Source: CAVSRC01 sp963743015
GTDB taxonomy: Bacteria > Pseudomonadota > Alphaproteobacteria > Rhizobiales > Kaistiaceae
Reading direction: 5' to 3'
Length of the DNA stretch: 64,000 bases
Assembly: GCA_963743015.1 (NCBI GenBank)
Contig: CAVUOD010000005.1
Coordinates: 1-64,000, forward strand
Below the pieces are notes generated by a model, which ran no database searches, was not told the origin of the DNA, and saw only the letters and a list, made by a program, of their open reading frames with translations. Numbering within the stretch: position 1 is the first letter of the stretch; each line of letters starts with the position of its first letter. This document shows, piece after piece, positions 26,090 to 36,059 of this stretch. Both the position numbers and the translations under genes were made by a program.

Positions 26090-26120
26090 GGAGGTTGCCG
26101 AAGGCAACCCGCGAAGGATG
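26082..26120. repeat. Short intergenic palindromic repeat at the end of the sulfotransferase gene
   Basis: Outer arms CATCCT / AGGATG (26082-26087 and 26115-26120) enclose a perfect hairpin GGTTGCC-GAA-GGCAACC (26093-26109). The frame CTCATCCTGAGGAG ... CGAAGGATG is the common form of a repeat scattered in Bradyrhizobium-like genomes. The TGA of the upstream gene (26087-26089) is part of it. Confidence 0.75.
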
Positions 26121-26157
26121 GCCGCATCGCCCGCGCCCTTCGGTGAGGTCTGGAAAG

Positions 26158-27363
26158 TCAGTGCGAGGCGCCACCCTTGACGACGCAGTCGGTTGACGCC
26201 AGACGGTCGGCAAAACGGTCGGCAATCCACGCCACCGCGTCTTTCGCACTGACTTTGGCGATGACCTCGTGGGTGCCGCCCGGAACCGAGAAGTAGCGGA
26301 CAGCGACGCCCTGATTGCACAGCTTGATGGCGAAGTTGGTGGTCACCGGCGGATCGACGATCTTGTCGTCGCTGCCCTGCGCGATGAACACCGGCGGCCA
26401 CTTGCCGGCGTGATTGCCCGGCGTGCTCTCGCTCAGGTAGGTACTCCACGGAACAATCCTGGCAGGATCGCCCTTGAGGAACCCCCTCCCGATCTGGGCA
26501 TAGGCCGAGGCATCGACGAGCAGATCGGCGAAGCCGGAAACGCATTGCGCGCCGATTTCGCCCACCGGCTTGATGGCGCGCTGCTGCACCACCGAGGTCA
26601 ACGACGCATCGAAGACATGCGACCACGACCACAGGCTGAGCGCTGTCAGGATCTGTCCCGCCGTCGTGCTGAGATCGTCGTCGAAAAGCTGGGCCAGTTC
26701 GCTAGCCGGCGCCGCCGCAGCAATGCCGACGAGATCGAGTTCTGGCGCGTAGGTGCGGGCAAGTTCGCCGGTCCACAGCGCCGCATGGCCGCCCTGCGAG
26801 TGGCCCCAGACGGCGAAGCGGTTGCCGGCCTGGGTGAGCGCGCGGGCGGCACGCACGGAATCGAGAACCGCGCGGCCCTCGCTGATCCCTACGAGATAGG
26901 GATGCTCGCCGGCCGTACCGAGACCGGGATAATCGGTGGCGACGACCACATAGCCCTTGTCTACCATTTCGGTGAGGCCGGCGATGGTCGGCATGACCTG
27001 ATCAAGCAGCAGGGAGGGCGCGCATTTGCGTGCAACGCCGGTGGTCGGGTGCGCCCAGGCGACGATCTGCCGTCCATCGGCAGGCGGCGGCTTCGTCGGC
27101 ATCACGATCACGGCCGAGACCGCGATCGGTTCTCCTGCCAGTCCGGTCGAGCGATAGAGGACGCGCGCCGCCCGCGCGCCCCAGGGCGCGCCGGCAAAGG
27201 GCTCTGAGCGGATGACGCTGCCCGGCGGACCGGGCAGCATCTCCGACGAGATCTCATAGAACGAATAGGGTTCCGCAGAAGCGGGCAATGGATTGAGCCA
27301 GGCGCAGGCAAGAGCCGCAAAAACGCAGCCCGTCCCGGCCAGGCGACGGCAATGAATCAGCAT
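26158..27363 (-). CDS. Secreted lipase/esterase (alpha/beta hydrolase, LIP-like)
   Basis: Exported hydrolase of 401 residues. A signal peptide (GCVFAALACAWLNPLPASA) precedes the mature EPYSFYEI. The nucleophile elbow is WGHSQGGHAAL (GHSQG), the acid is probably in GSDDKIVDPPVT, and the His is in PGGTHEVIA, as in fungal-type secretory lipases. VATDYPGLGTAGEHPYLVG matches the family oxyanion-side motif. It likely cleaves acyl esters outside the inner membrane. It is monocistronic, with a palindromic repeat between it and the convergent sulfotransferase. Confidence 0.88.
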   Translation of the reverse strand: MLIHCRRLAGTGCVFAALACAWLNPLPASAEPYSFYEISSEMLPGPPGSVIRSEPFAGAPWGARAARVLYRSTGLAGEPIAVSAVIVMPTKPPPADGRQIVAWAHPTTGVARKCAPSLLLDQVMPTIAGLTEMVDKGYVVVATDYPGLGTAGEHPYLVGISEGRAVLDSVRAARALTQAGNRFAVWGHSQGGHAALWTGELARTYAPELDLVGIAAAAPASELAQLFDDDLSTTAGQILTALSLWSWSHVFDASLTSVVQQRAIKPVGEIGAQCVSGFADLLVDASAYAQIGRGFLKGDPARIVPWSTYLSESTPGNHAGKWPPVFIAQGSDDKIVDPPVTTNFAIKLCNQGVAVRYFSVPGGTHEVIAKVSAKDAVAWIADRFADRLASTDCVVKGGASH

Positions 27364-27516
27364 GGCAGGCGGCCTTCCACCAGACAGACTAGACCGGACA
27401 GCGGCACAGCCCCAAGCATCGATCTGCCGCGCTGTTAATACTTTGCGAAGCGTGCCTGCGGTCTTTTAGGCGAAGTGCGCCCCCGGCAGGCGCCGCAGAT
27501 TACGGCGAGGACGACA

Positions 27517-28501
27517 TCAGCCCCCCAGCGCCGCCTGCTCGGCTGCGATACGGTCCATCAGCGGATCGAGCTTATCCAGCGCCTCATCGGCGGTCGCGTT
27601 GCGCGCCCTGAAGTGGGCGATCGGCTCCTCGAAGATCGTCTTGAGATCCCCGGCGCAGGTGAAATCGCCCGCAACCCGCTTCACCTTGCTGTTGTCGAAC
27701 AGTACCGGCCAGCTCTTGTCGCCGACAAGCGGCCCTTCCCATTCCGGATTGTAGCGCACCAGCGTGTCGGTCGGCACATGGATGATCTTCGCCTCCACCC
27801 CGAGCCCGGCGGCAACGGCCCGGGTGATCTGGTCCCAGGTGAAGGCGCGGTCGTTGGTGATGTGGAAGTCCTCGCCAAGCGCCTGCCCGTTGCCGAGCAG
27901 CCTGACGAAAGGCACGGCGAGATCGGCCGAACGCGTCAGCGTCCACAGCGACTGGCCGTCGCCGTGGACGATCACCGGTGCGCCGCGCAGGAGCCGCCGG
28001 GCGATGGCATCGCGATCGCCGACGGGGAATGGCAGGCCGGTGCGCAGCGTGTGGCTCGGCCGCACGATCGTCCAGGGCAGCGCCGATTGCTCTCTGAGCA
28101 GCGTCTCGCAGGCGATCTTGTTGCGGCTGTATTGCCAGTAGGGATTCTCCAGCGGCGTCCTCTCGGTGATGACGTAGTGCCGCGCCGGCTTCTGGTAGGC
28201 CGAAGCCGACGAGATGAACACGTACTGACCGGTCCTGCCGGTGAAGGCGGCGATGTCCTTCCTCATCTGCTCGGCCGTAAAGGCGCGGAACTGACAGACG
28301 ACATCGAACGTCCTGTCGGCGAGCGCGGCATAGGGCGCCGCGGCGTCCATGTCGCCGGCAATGCCCTCGACGCCGGCCGGGCAGAGGAACGTCCGTCATG
28401 CCGCGATTGAGCACGCTGACGTCGTGGCCGGCGGCCACCGCCTCATGAACGCAGGGCAGCGAGATCTGGCCGGTGCCGCCGATGAAGAGAATGCTTGCCA
28501 T
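27517..28501 (-). CDS. NAD-dependent epimerase/dehydratase family protein (one frame break)
   Basis: Extended-SDR protein of about 328 residues. The nucleotide-binding loop is ILFIGGTGQISLPCV. YVFISSASAYQKP and the later YWQYSRNKIACE (Y-x3-K form) supply the active site, and VRPSHTLRTGLPF follows. The pattern resembles plant/bacterial mRNA-binding and dTDP-glucose dehydratase-like atypical SDRs more than GalE, so the substrate is unknown. One frame change lies near 28380, after MTDVPLPG. The ATG at 28501 follows GGGAGGACGC. It lies just downstream of the M3 peptidase gene on the same strand. Confidence 0.82.
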
Positions 28502-28533
28502 GGGATGCGTCCTCCCGGATGCGATTGTGGTGA

Positions 28534-30569
28534 TCAGTCCGCGAGCCCGCGCTTCCTGAGCAGCGGTTCGGTCGACGGCATGCGCCCGCGGAAGGCGGCA
28601 TAGGCCTCGGCCGGGTCGCGCCGGTAGCCGGCCGAATAGATGGCGTCGTGCAGGCGCTTCGCCGTTTCCGGATCGAAGATGTCGCCGGCCTCGACGAAGG
28701 CCTCGAAGGCGTCGGCATCGAGCACCTCCGACCACAGATAGCTGTAATAGCCCGAGGCATAGCCGTCGCCGGAAAAGATGTGCTGGAAGTGCGGCGTGCG
28801 GTGACGCATGACCACCGTTTCCGGCATGTGGATGCGTGTGAGCGCGTCGCGCTCGAAGGCGAGCACATCGACATCGTCGCTATCGCCGACGAGGTGCAGA
28901 TCGAGGTCGACCAGGGCCGACGCGGTGTATTCGACGGTGGCGAAGCCCTGGTTGAAGCGCCGCGCCGCCAGCACCTTGTCAAGCAGCGCCTCGGGCATCG
29001 GCTCGCCGGTTTCCGCATGGAGCGCGAAGCGGCGCAGCACGTCGGGCTGCTCCAGCCAGTGCTCGTAGAGCTGCGAGGGCAGCTCGACGAAGTCGCGCGC
29101 CACGCTGGTGCCGGAGATCAGCGGATAGGTCACGTCCGAGAGCAGGCCGTGCAGGGCATGGCCGAATTCGTGGAACAGCGTGCGCGCATCCTCGAACGAG
29201 ATCAGCGTCGGCTTGCCTTCGGGCGCCTTGGCGAAGTTCATCGTATTCAAGACGATCGGGCGCACTTCGCCGGCAAGCTTGTGCTGGTCGCGCAGGCCCG
29301 ACATCCAGGCGCCGCTGCGCTTGGAGGAGCGCGCGAAATAATCGGCGAGGAAAAGCCCCACGAATTTGCCGCCCTTGCCCGTCACCCGCCAGACCCGCAC
29401 CTCGGGGCGATAGAGCGTCAGGCCCTTCAGCTCCGCGAAGGCGAGGCCGAACAGGCGTGAGGCGACGTCGAAGGCGGCGGCGATCACATTGTCGAGCTTG
29501 AGATAGGGCTCCAGCTCCGCTTCGTCGAAATCGAACTCGGCCTTGCGCCGCCGCTCCGCATAATGGCGCCAGTCCCAAGGCGCGAGGCGGAAATTGTTGC
29601 CCTCCGCCGCGACCATCGCCTGCAGCGCCTGCTCTTCCCTCGCCACGCGGCGCAGCGCCGGCTCCCATACCGCATGGAGCAGCGCGGATACCGCTTCTGG
29701 TGTCTTGGCCATCGAATCGGCCAGCTTGAAATGGGCAAAGCTCTCATAGCCCATCAGCCGCGCCCGCTCGTTGCGCAGCCGGACGGTCTCGGCGATCAGC
29801 GTCGCGTTTTCCTTCTCGCCGCGCTTCACCCAGGCCTGGAACGCCTTTTCGCGGAGATCCCGACGGGTGGAGAATTGCAGGAATGGTTCGATCGACGAGC
29901 GCGACAGGGTGATGACGTATTTGCCTTCAAGGCCGCGCTCGCGCGCAGCTTCCGCCGCCGCCGAACGCACCGAGGCCGGCAGGCCATCGAGATCGTTCTC
30001 GCCGAGCGCCAGATGAAAGCCGTTTTCGGCGGCGAGCACATTCTGGCTGAACTGGGTACCGAGCGCGGCGAGCCGCTCGCCGATTTCGGCCAGCCGTTTC
30101 TTGCCCGCTTCGTCGAGCGCCGCGCCCGCGCGCAAGAAGATGGTGTGATAGCGGTCGAGCACCTGGCGCTGCTCGTCGTCAAGGCCGAGCGCGTCGCGCG
30201 CCTGCCAGAGCGCGTCGATGCGCTTGAAGAGCGGCGCGTTGAGATAGATCGCGTTGCCATGGCGGGCGAGCAGCGGCGCGATCTCGCGCTCCACTGCCTG
30301 CAACGCCTCGTTAGTATCGGCCGAGGCGAGATGGAAGAAGACCGCCGCCACCCGTTCGAGGTCGAAGCCGCTTGTCTCCAACGCGATAATCGTGTTGGCG
30401 AAATCGGGGGGTTCCGCCGCCGCGGCGATCCGCTCGACCGCCTGCATCTGCACCGCCATGGTGGCGTCGAAGGCCGGGCGGAAATGCTCCGGGGCGATGC
30501 GGTCGAAGGGCGGCAGGCCGAGGCCTTCCACCACGGTTGGAGAAGCGGGTTGTCGCTGGGCAAGGTCAT
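28534..30569 (-). CDS. M3 family oligopeptidase (Dcp/OpdA-like; one frame break near start)
   Basis: Cytoplasmic zinc oligopeptidase of about 679 residues that trims short peptides, including those released from signal peptides and protein turnover. The zinc site is FHEFGHALHG, with the third ligand Glu some 25 residues later. C-terminal landmarks GYYSYLWSEVLDADAFEAF and GDIFDPETAKRLHDAIYSAG are as in Dcp. The N terminus NPLLQP and the body GLPPFDRIAPEHFRPAF match OpdA but lie in different frames; one base is missing near 30537. If the break is real, a GTG at 30534 would still give a nearly complete enzyme. Confidence 0.92.
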
Positions 30570-30645
30570 GGGCGGGTCCGCACGGCAGGAGAGACGGGAG
30601 GAAGCCTGATATAGCCCTCCCCGCCCGCGCTTTGTAGCCCGCCGT

Positions 30646-31910
30646 TCAGTTCACCCCGCCGCCCTCGCCCGCCAGGCGCTCGGCCATCAGCGTCACCGCG
30701 GCGTCACGCTGCGGATCGCGGCCGGCGGCATAGCGCACGTCGAAGGGCACCGCCACGTCCGGCTGGACCGGATTGGCTTCCAGATGCCGTCCGTCGACCA
30801 GCACGTCGGCGACCGCCAGTTCCAGCAGGCTGTCGTCGGGGAGAGAATAGGCCGTGCCGGCCAGCACATTGCCGGCGGTCGGCGCACCGACCAGCGGCAC
30901 GCCGTTCTTCTTCAGCGAATAGGCGAGCACCTCCATGCCGCTGCGCGTGCCGCTATCGATGATCGCCACCACCGGCTTGTGCCAGCGGAAGGTGACGATG
31001 TTGCGCGTCCCGTCGCGGTCGACGGCTACCATGTCGGCGGCGCCGCCGACGAAGGTTTCGGCCGCATCGCCCGGCGCCCCGCCCCACTTGCTCCTCAGGT
31101 CGAGCACCAGCCCGTCGACGTCCTTGAGCCGCCCCTTGCCGAGCTCGTCGTAGAGGATGCTGGTCACCTCCTCGCGCGTATAGGCCCACAGGCGGATATA
31201 GCCGATGCTGTGGCCGCCCCGGTCGAAGCGCGTCGACGCTGTCCGAGATCGCCTTGACGAAGAGGTCGCCCGGCTGGATGTCGGCGACCGGAACGTCGAT
31301 GGCAATCGGTGCCGCGTCCGCCGCGCGCCGCACCATGAGATGCGCCGTTGCCCCGGCCTTGCCGCGGAACGACCCGATCTCGGCAAACGGCGCGCCGTCC
31401 ACCGAGACGATCTCGTCGCCCGCGAGCAAGCCGGCCTTGGCCGCCGGGCCGCCGTCATAGACGTGGGTGACGAAGCGCTTGCCGTCGATCTCGGCGCTGG
31501 CGATGCCGATGCCGCCATAGGTCACCGCGCCCCGTGGAGGGAACAGCCGGCGCATGTCGCGGCGCATCGCGAAGCGGAACACGTCGGCGAGTTCGTAATA
31601 ATCCACCTGGTCTTGCGTGTAGCGCCCGGTATGGGAGGCGTGCAGGCCGTCGAGGATGAAGGAGACCGCGTCGTTGACCGATGCCCGGGGAAGCATCCTT
31701 GAGGTCGGGCATCTGGGCGACCGCCAGCGCCGCCGCCGCGTTGAACTGCGCAAGCTCCGCCGGCGCGAAGAAATGCTCATTGACCAGGTCGACCGTGCGG
31801 TCGAAGACCGCATTGCCGGAACGCGGCGGCGCTTCCGCCGCCGCTGGGGCCGCGAATCCCGCGGGCACAAGGATGAGCAGCGCGGCAAGCGCCAGCCTGT
31901 GTCTGGTCAT
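30646..31910 (-). CDS. S41 family serine peptidase with PDZ domain (two frame breaks)
   Basis: Exported C-terminal-processing-type protease, about 421 residues. Order: signal peptide (ALAALLILVPAGFAAPAAA), N-terminal helical domain, PDZ domain (GGIGIASAEIDGKRFVTHVYDGGPAAKAGLLAGDEIVSVDG), and the S41 catalytic domain with GLVLDLRSKWGGAP, the Ser in DSGTRSGMEVLAY and the Lys in SLKKNG. The frame breaks near 31690 and near 31225; conserved sequence continues on both sides each time. It likely degrades or trims periplasmic proteins. The gene is not in an operon with the M3 peptidase, 76 bases downstream, although they share a strand. Confidence 0.85.
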
Positions 31911-32069
31911 GGACGGGTTCCCTCCCGGCAGCCCCATGAGGGAAAGCTAGGGGCGGAACATGGCGGGCCAAGGGCGGCCTGTCGGCCGCGGGTTGACTTG
32001 CGGGGCCGATTTCCGCCAATCACAGGCCTAAGCATTCCTGCGACGACTTCCCACCCGAGGAGAGACGCG

Positions 32070-33505
32070 ATGGCCGAATGGCCCGTCTACGGCACAATCG
32101 ACGGTCCCATCGTCATGATCGGCTTCGGCTCGATCGGCAAAGGCACCCTCCCCCTGATCGAGCGCCACTTCGAATTCGATCGCTCGCGCATGGTGGTCGT
32201 CGACCCGGATGACGGCGTCCGCCCGCTGCTCGACAAGCAGGGCATCCGCTTCGTCAATGCGAGCTGACCCCGGAGAATTATCGCGAGGTGATGACGCCGC
32301 TCCTGACCGAAGGCGGCGGCACCGGCTTCTGCGTGAACCTGTCGGTGGACACCTCGTCGCTGGAACTCATCCGCCTGTGCCGCGAACTCGGCGTTCCCTA
32401 CATCGACACCGTGGTCGAGCCGTGGCCCGGCTTCTACTTCGACACCTCGGCCGAGCCGGAAGCGCGCACCAACAACGCGCTGCGGACCACCGTGCGCGAC
32501 GAGAAGCGGAAGAACCCCGGCGGCACCACCGCCATCTCGTGCTGTGGCGCCAATCCCGGCATGGTCTCCTGGTTCGTCAAGCAGGCACTGGTCAACCTGG
32601 CAGGGGACCTCAACCATCCGGTCACCGAACCGGCTCCCGACGACCGCGAAGGCTGGGCGCGGCTGATGCGCGACCTCGGCGTCAAGGGCGTCCACATCGC
32701 CGAGCGCGACACCCAGCGCTCAACCAAGCCGAAGCCGCGCGACGTCTTCGTCAACACCTGGTCGGTGGAAGGCTTCGTGTCCGAGGGCATGCAGCCGGCC
32801 GAGATGGGCTGGGGCACGCACGAGACATGGCTGCCGGAGAATGGCCGCCTGCACAAGCTCGGCGCCCAGGCCGGCGCCTACCTCCTGCAGCCCGGCGCCA
32901 ACACCCGGGTGCGGACCTGGTGCCCGACGCCGGGACCGCAATACGGCTTCCTCGTCACCCACAACGAGTCGATCTCGATCGCCGATTTCTTCACGCTCCG
33001 CGACGGCGACACGGTCACCTACCGGCCGACCTGCCACTACGCCTATCACCCGGCCAACGATGCGGTGCTGTCCCTGCACGAGGTCTTCGGCAGCGCCGCG
33101 CTGCACGAGACGGCGCAGCACATTCTCGACGAGAACGAGATCGTCGACGGCATCGACGAGCTCGGCGTGCTGCTCTACGGCCACGCGAAGAATGCCTACT
33201 GGTTCGGCTCGCAGCTCTCCATCGAGGAGACTCGCGCGCTGGCGCCCTACCAGAACGCGACCGGCCTGCAGGTGACCTCGGCCGTGCTCGCCGGCATGGT
33301 GTGGGCGTTGGAGAATCCGGATGCCGGCATCGTCGAGGCCGACGAGATGGATTACAAGCGCTGCCTCGCGGTGCAGCTCCCCTATCTCGGTCCGGTCAAG
33401 GGCTATTACACCGACTGGACGCCGCTCACCGGCCGCCCGGCCTTGTTCCCCGAGGACATCGACCCGAGCGACCCCTGGCAGTTCCGCAACGTGCTGGTGC
33501 ACTGA
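32070..33505 (+). CDS. hss: Homospermidine synthase (one frame break)
   Basis: NAD-dependent enzyme of about 479 residues that condenses two putrescines, or putrescine with spermidine, to give sym-homospermidine, the main long polyamine of many alphaproteobacteria. The NAD loop is IVMIGFGSIGKGTLPLI. GFCVNLSVDTSSLELI, SCCGANPGMVSWFVKQAL and GWGTHETWLP are characteristic. One base is missing near 32263, between FVNA and LTPENYREVMTPLL. The ATG at 32070 follows GAGGAGAG by 6 bases. The putrescine-making decarboxylase is 12 kb upstream on the same strand. It is convergent with the diguanylate cyclase, 24 bases apart. Confidence 0.95.
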
Positions 33506-33529
33506 GCCGCGAGCAGCTCTGAACCGGCC

Positions 33530-34822
33530 CTAATGGCGGCTGGCAGCCGGCCGCCCCGGTGCGATGTCCGCAGCCATTCCGCCGGCGCCGCGCACGCGAT
33601 CACGGCCGTCGGCCTTGGCCGCATAGAGGCGTTGGTCGGCGATGGCGAACAGCGATCTGAGATCGGTGGCATCCTCCGGCGCCGTCGCCACGCCGACGCT
33701 CACCGTGATCGGGCCGGCAATGCCGGCGATCGACAGGCTGGAGACGCCCAGCCGCAGGCGTTCGGCCGCCAACACGGCGGCGGCATGCGGCAGCCCCTGA
33801 CACAGCACGATGAACTCCTCGCCGCCGTAGCGGTAGACGCGATCGTCGACGCGCGTCGCCGCGTCCAGCGCGCGCGCAATATGGCGCAGTGCCTCGTCGC
33901 CGACCGAGTGGCCGTAGCGGTCGTTGATATGCTTGAAATGATCGACGTCGATGACCAGCAGGCTCGTCGGCCGCACCGAACCGGCGGTGCGCAGCTCGCG
34001 CGGTCCGTCGCGGTCGAAGCGGCCGCGGTCGAAGACCCCGGTCAGCGCGTCGAAGCCGCTCTGCCGCAGCAGCGCCTCGTAGCGTTCACGATAGGTGAGC
34101 GTCTCGAAGACATCCACCACCCGGCGACCGACCAGGCGCCCGCCTTCGCCAAAGCGCAGGTAGAGCCCGGCGAACACGGCATAGACGGCCGCGGCTCCCA
34201 TCTTGGCGATCCAGCCGCCATAAAGCACTTCCGCCGGCGCCCCGACATAGAACCACAGGGCCGTGTAGAAGCCGAGCTGATCGACGGTCAGGACCGCGGC
34301 CGCGCTGATCAGCACACGCAGGATCACCCGGTTGCCGAGCCAGGCGCCCAAGCGCTCGTAGACGAGGATGATGAGGATCGAATCGACGAAGAGCAGCGTC
34401 GTCCCCCACACCATCAGCCAGCCCGTCTGGTCCAGGAAGGTAAGATCGGGGACCTGGCCGGGCACCGCCACCGGCACATGCAGGCGCAGCAGCAGCACCG
34501 CACTGACGATCAGCAGATTGCCGAGAAAGAGCCCGTAGATCGGCTGGCGCACGACGGCTGCGTCCTCGCGGATATAGACCACGAGCAGCATGACCAGCTT
34601 GCCGGAGAAGAGCACGATCGACCCGGGAGAGACGACGAAGCCGCCGAGAATGGGGACGTAGAGAACCGCGGCGAGGTAGGTCTCGAGGAAATGCATGGTG
34701 CCGAGCGCGGTGAAGAACACCCCGATACCGACGCGGTTACGCGCGCGGAACAGGGCGCTCATGGCGACGAAATACAGCGTCGCCTCGGCCAGCAGCAGAG
34801 CGGTATTGCTCAGTTCACCCAT
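33530..34822 (-). CDS. Membrane diguanylate cyclase (GGDEF)
   Basis: A 430-residue protein that makes cyclic di-GMP from GTP. The N-terminal half has six to seven hydrophobic helices as a membrane sensor. The C-terminal GGDEF domain starts at FDALTGVFDRGRFD and has the active-site motif YGGEEF. RVDD lies five residues before it and fits the RxxD inhibitory I-site, so product feedback is expected. Metal ligand IDVDHFKHINDRYGH is intact, so the enzyme should be active. It is a single gene; the signal it senses is unknown. Confidence 0.92.
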   Translation of the reverse strand: MGELSNTALLLAEATLYFVAMSALFRARNRVGIGVFFTALGTMHFLETYLAAVLYVPILGGFVVSPGSIVLFSGKLVMLLVVYIREDAAVVRQPIYGLFLGNLLIVSAVLLLRLHVPVAVPGQVPDLTFLDQTGWLMVWGTTLLFVDSILIILVYERLGAWLGNRVILRVLISAAAVLTVDQLGFYTALWFYVGAPAEVLYGGWIAKMGAAAVYAVFAGLYLRFGEGGRLVGRRVVDVFETLTYRERYEALLRQSGFDALTGVFDRGRFDRDGPRELRTAGSVRPTSLLVIDVDHFKHINDRYGHSVGDEALRHIARALDAATRVDDRVYRYGGEEFIVLCQGLPHAAAVLAAERLRLGVSSLSIAGIAGPITVSVGVATAPEDATDLRSLFAIADQRLYAAKADGRDRVRGAGGMAADIAPGRPAASRH

Positions 34823-35008
34823 GCCAGGTCGCAGTAAGTCTGATTCGCAATATCGGCGAGACTATCCGGCGCCGGTTACCAAGTGGTTGGCGGCGTTTGT
34901 GCCGGAATCAGCGCGGCGGCCCTTGCCGGCCGCCAAGGCCGGGGCGCGGACGCGTCGCGTTTTGGCAGGTGACGGGAGCGCCGCGGCCCCCGGATGCGAC
35001 CCCGAGCC

Positions 35009-35986
35009 TCAGTCGGCTATGTCGACGATTCCGGCGGCTCCCTCTTCGGTGCCGAAGGCCAGCCGCGTGCCGCCGGCATCCCAGGCCAGCGCCGATACCG
35101 GGCCATCGCCCGGACGGCGCAAAAGCGCTTCCTCCGAATCGGCGAAACGCACCGCCAGCACCATGCCGTCGCGATAGCCGACCGCCACGATTTCCTTGGA
35201 TGGATGGCAGGCGACACGCGTGACCAGCTCCTCGCGCGCGCCGAGTTGCAGCGGCTGCCGCCCCATCGGCCCGTCCTTGTAGTGGAACGGCCACAGGATC
35301 GCGGCATTCGCCCCCGACGAGGCCAGGAACCGCCCCTTCAGCGACCAGGACAGCGACTTGGGCTTGGCCGGATAGCCCGACATGGCCATGTCGCGACCGT
35401 CGTCCAGGCGCCAGCCATGCAGGGCATTCTCCTGCATGACGGTGACGAGGTTGCGTCCGTCGGGCGCGAAGGTGACGCCGATATGAGCACCCTTCCAGGC
35501 AAGCGACGTCGACTCGGCCTCGGTGCCGACCCACCACAGGGTCACGCCCTCGTAGCGCGCAACCGCCAGGCGCAAGCCCTTCGGCGCAAAGGCGATGCCG
35601 CCGACGGCGCGGTCATGGTCGAAGGTCCGCTCGCGCCCGTCCGCCAACCGCACAAAGGCCTGGCGGCCAGCGGCGAAGCCGACCGCGCCAGCCGGGCCGG
35701 CGGCGACATGGTCGATCCACTTGCGTGGGCGTTCGGCGAGCTTGATCGCCTTGCCCGTCGCATCGACGGCGGCAACCAGCCCATCGTCGCCGCCGGTGAT
35801 CAGCAGCTTGCCGTCGAGCGACGGCGTCGCGGCAAGGATGGCGCCTGCGTGGACGCGCCCCCCTTCCGCCGCGGGCCCGGTCACGCGGCGCACCGTGCCG
35901 TCGCCCAGAGCATAGACCGCCGTCTCGCCGAGGAACGCTGCCTCGACGACGAAGGCTCCGAAGGGGAAGTCCTGGATGGTGGGCAT
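35009..35986 (-). CDS. WD40-repeat protein
   Basis: A 325-residue beta-propeller protein made of WD40-like blades (for example LDGKLLITGGDDGLVAAVDATGKAIKL, VTFAPDGRNLVTVMQENALHGWRLDDG, WDAGGTRLAFGTEEGAAGIVDIAD). No signal peptide or catalytic domain is seen; the fold usually makes protein-binding scaffolds. The ATG at 35986 opens MPTIQDFPFGAFV; a TTG six codons upstream is the alternative. In several Rhizobiales a similar gene lies near a CobW-type metallochaperone, and one lies 1.7 kb upstream here on the same strand, so a link with zinc handling is possible. Confidence 0.82.
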   Translation of the reverse strand: MPTIQDFPFGAFVVEAAFLGETAVYALGDGTVRRVTGPAAEGGRVHAGAILAATPSLDGKLLITGGDDGLVAAVDATGKAIKLAERPRKWIDHVAAGPAGAVGFAAGRQAFVRLADGRERTFDHDRAVGGIAFAPKGLRLAVARYEGVTLWWVGTEAESTSLAWKGAHIGVTFAPDGRNLVTVMQENALHGWRLDDGRDMAMSGYPAKPKSLSWSLKGRFLASSGANAAILWPFHYKDGPMGRQPLQLGAREELVTRVACHPSKEIVAVGYRDGMVLAVRFADSEEALLRRPGDGPVSALAWDAGGTRLAFGTEEGAAGIVDIAD

Positions 35987-36059
35987 CAGATGAGCAGTCC
36001 GCAAAAACCGATCGCGCCCGCCTTCCTCGCCGCCCCGCTCGACAAAGGCAACCCTTTAT

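Noticed and set aside
33533..34837. A 434-codon plus-strand frame.
   Set aside because: It is a shadow of the GGDEF gene on the minus strand, without a ribosome site or conserved motifs.
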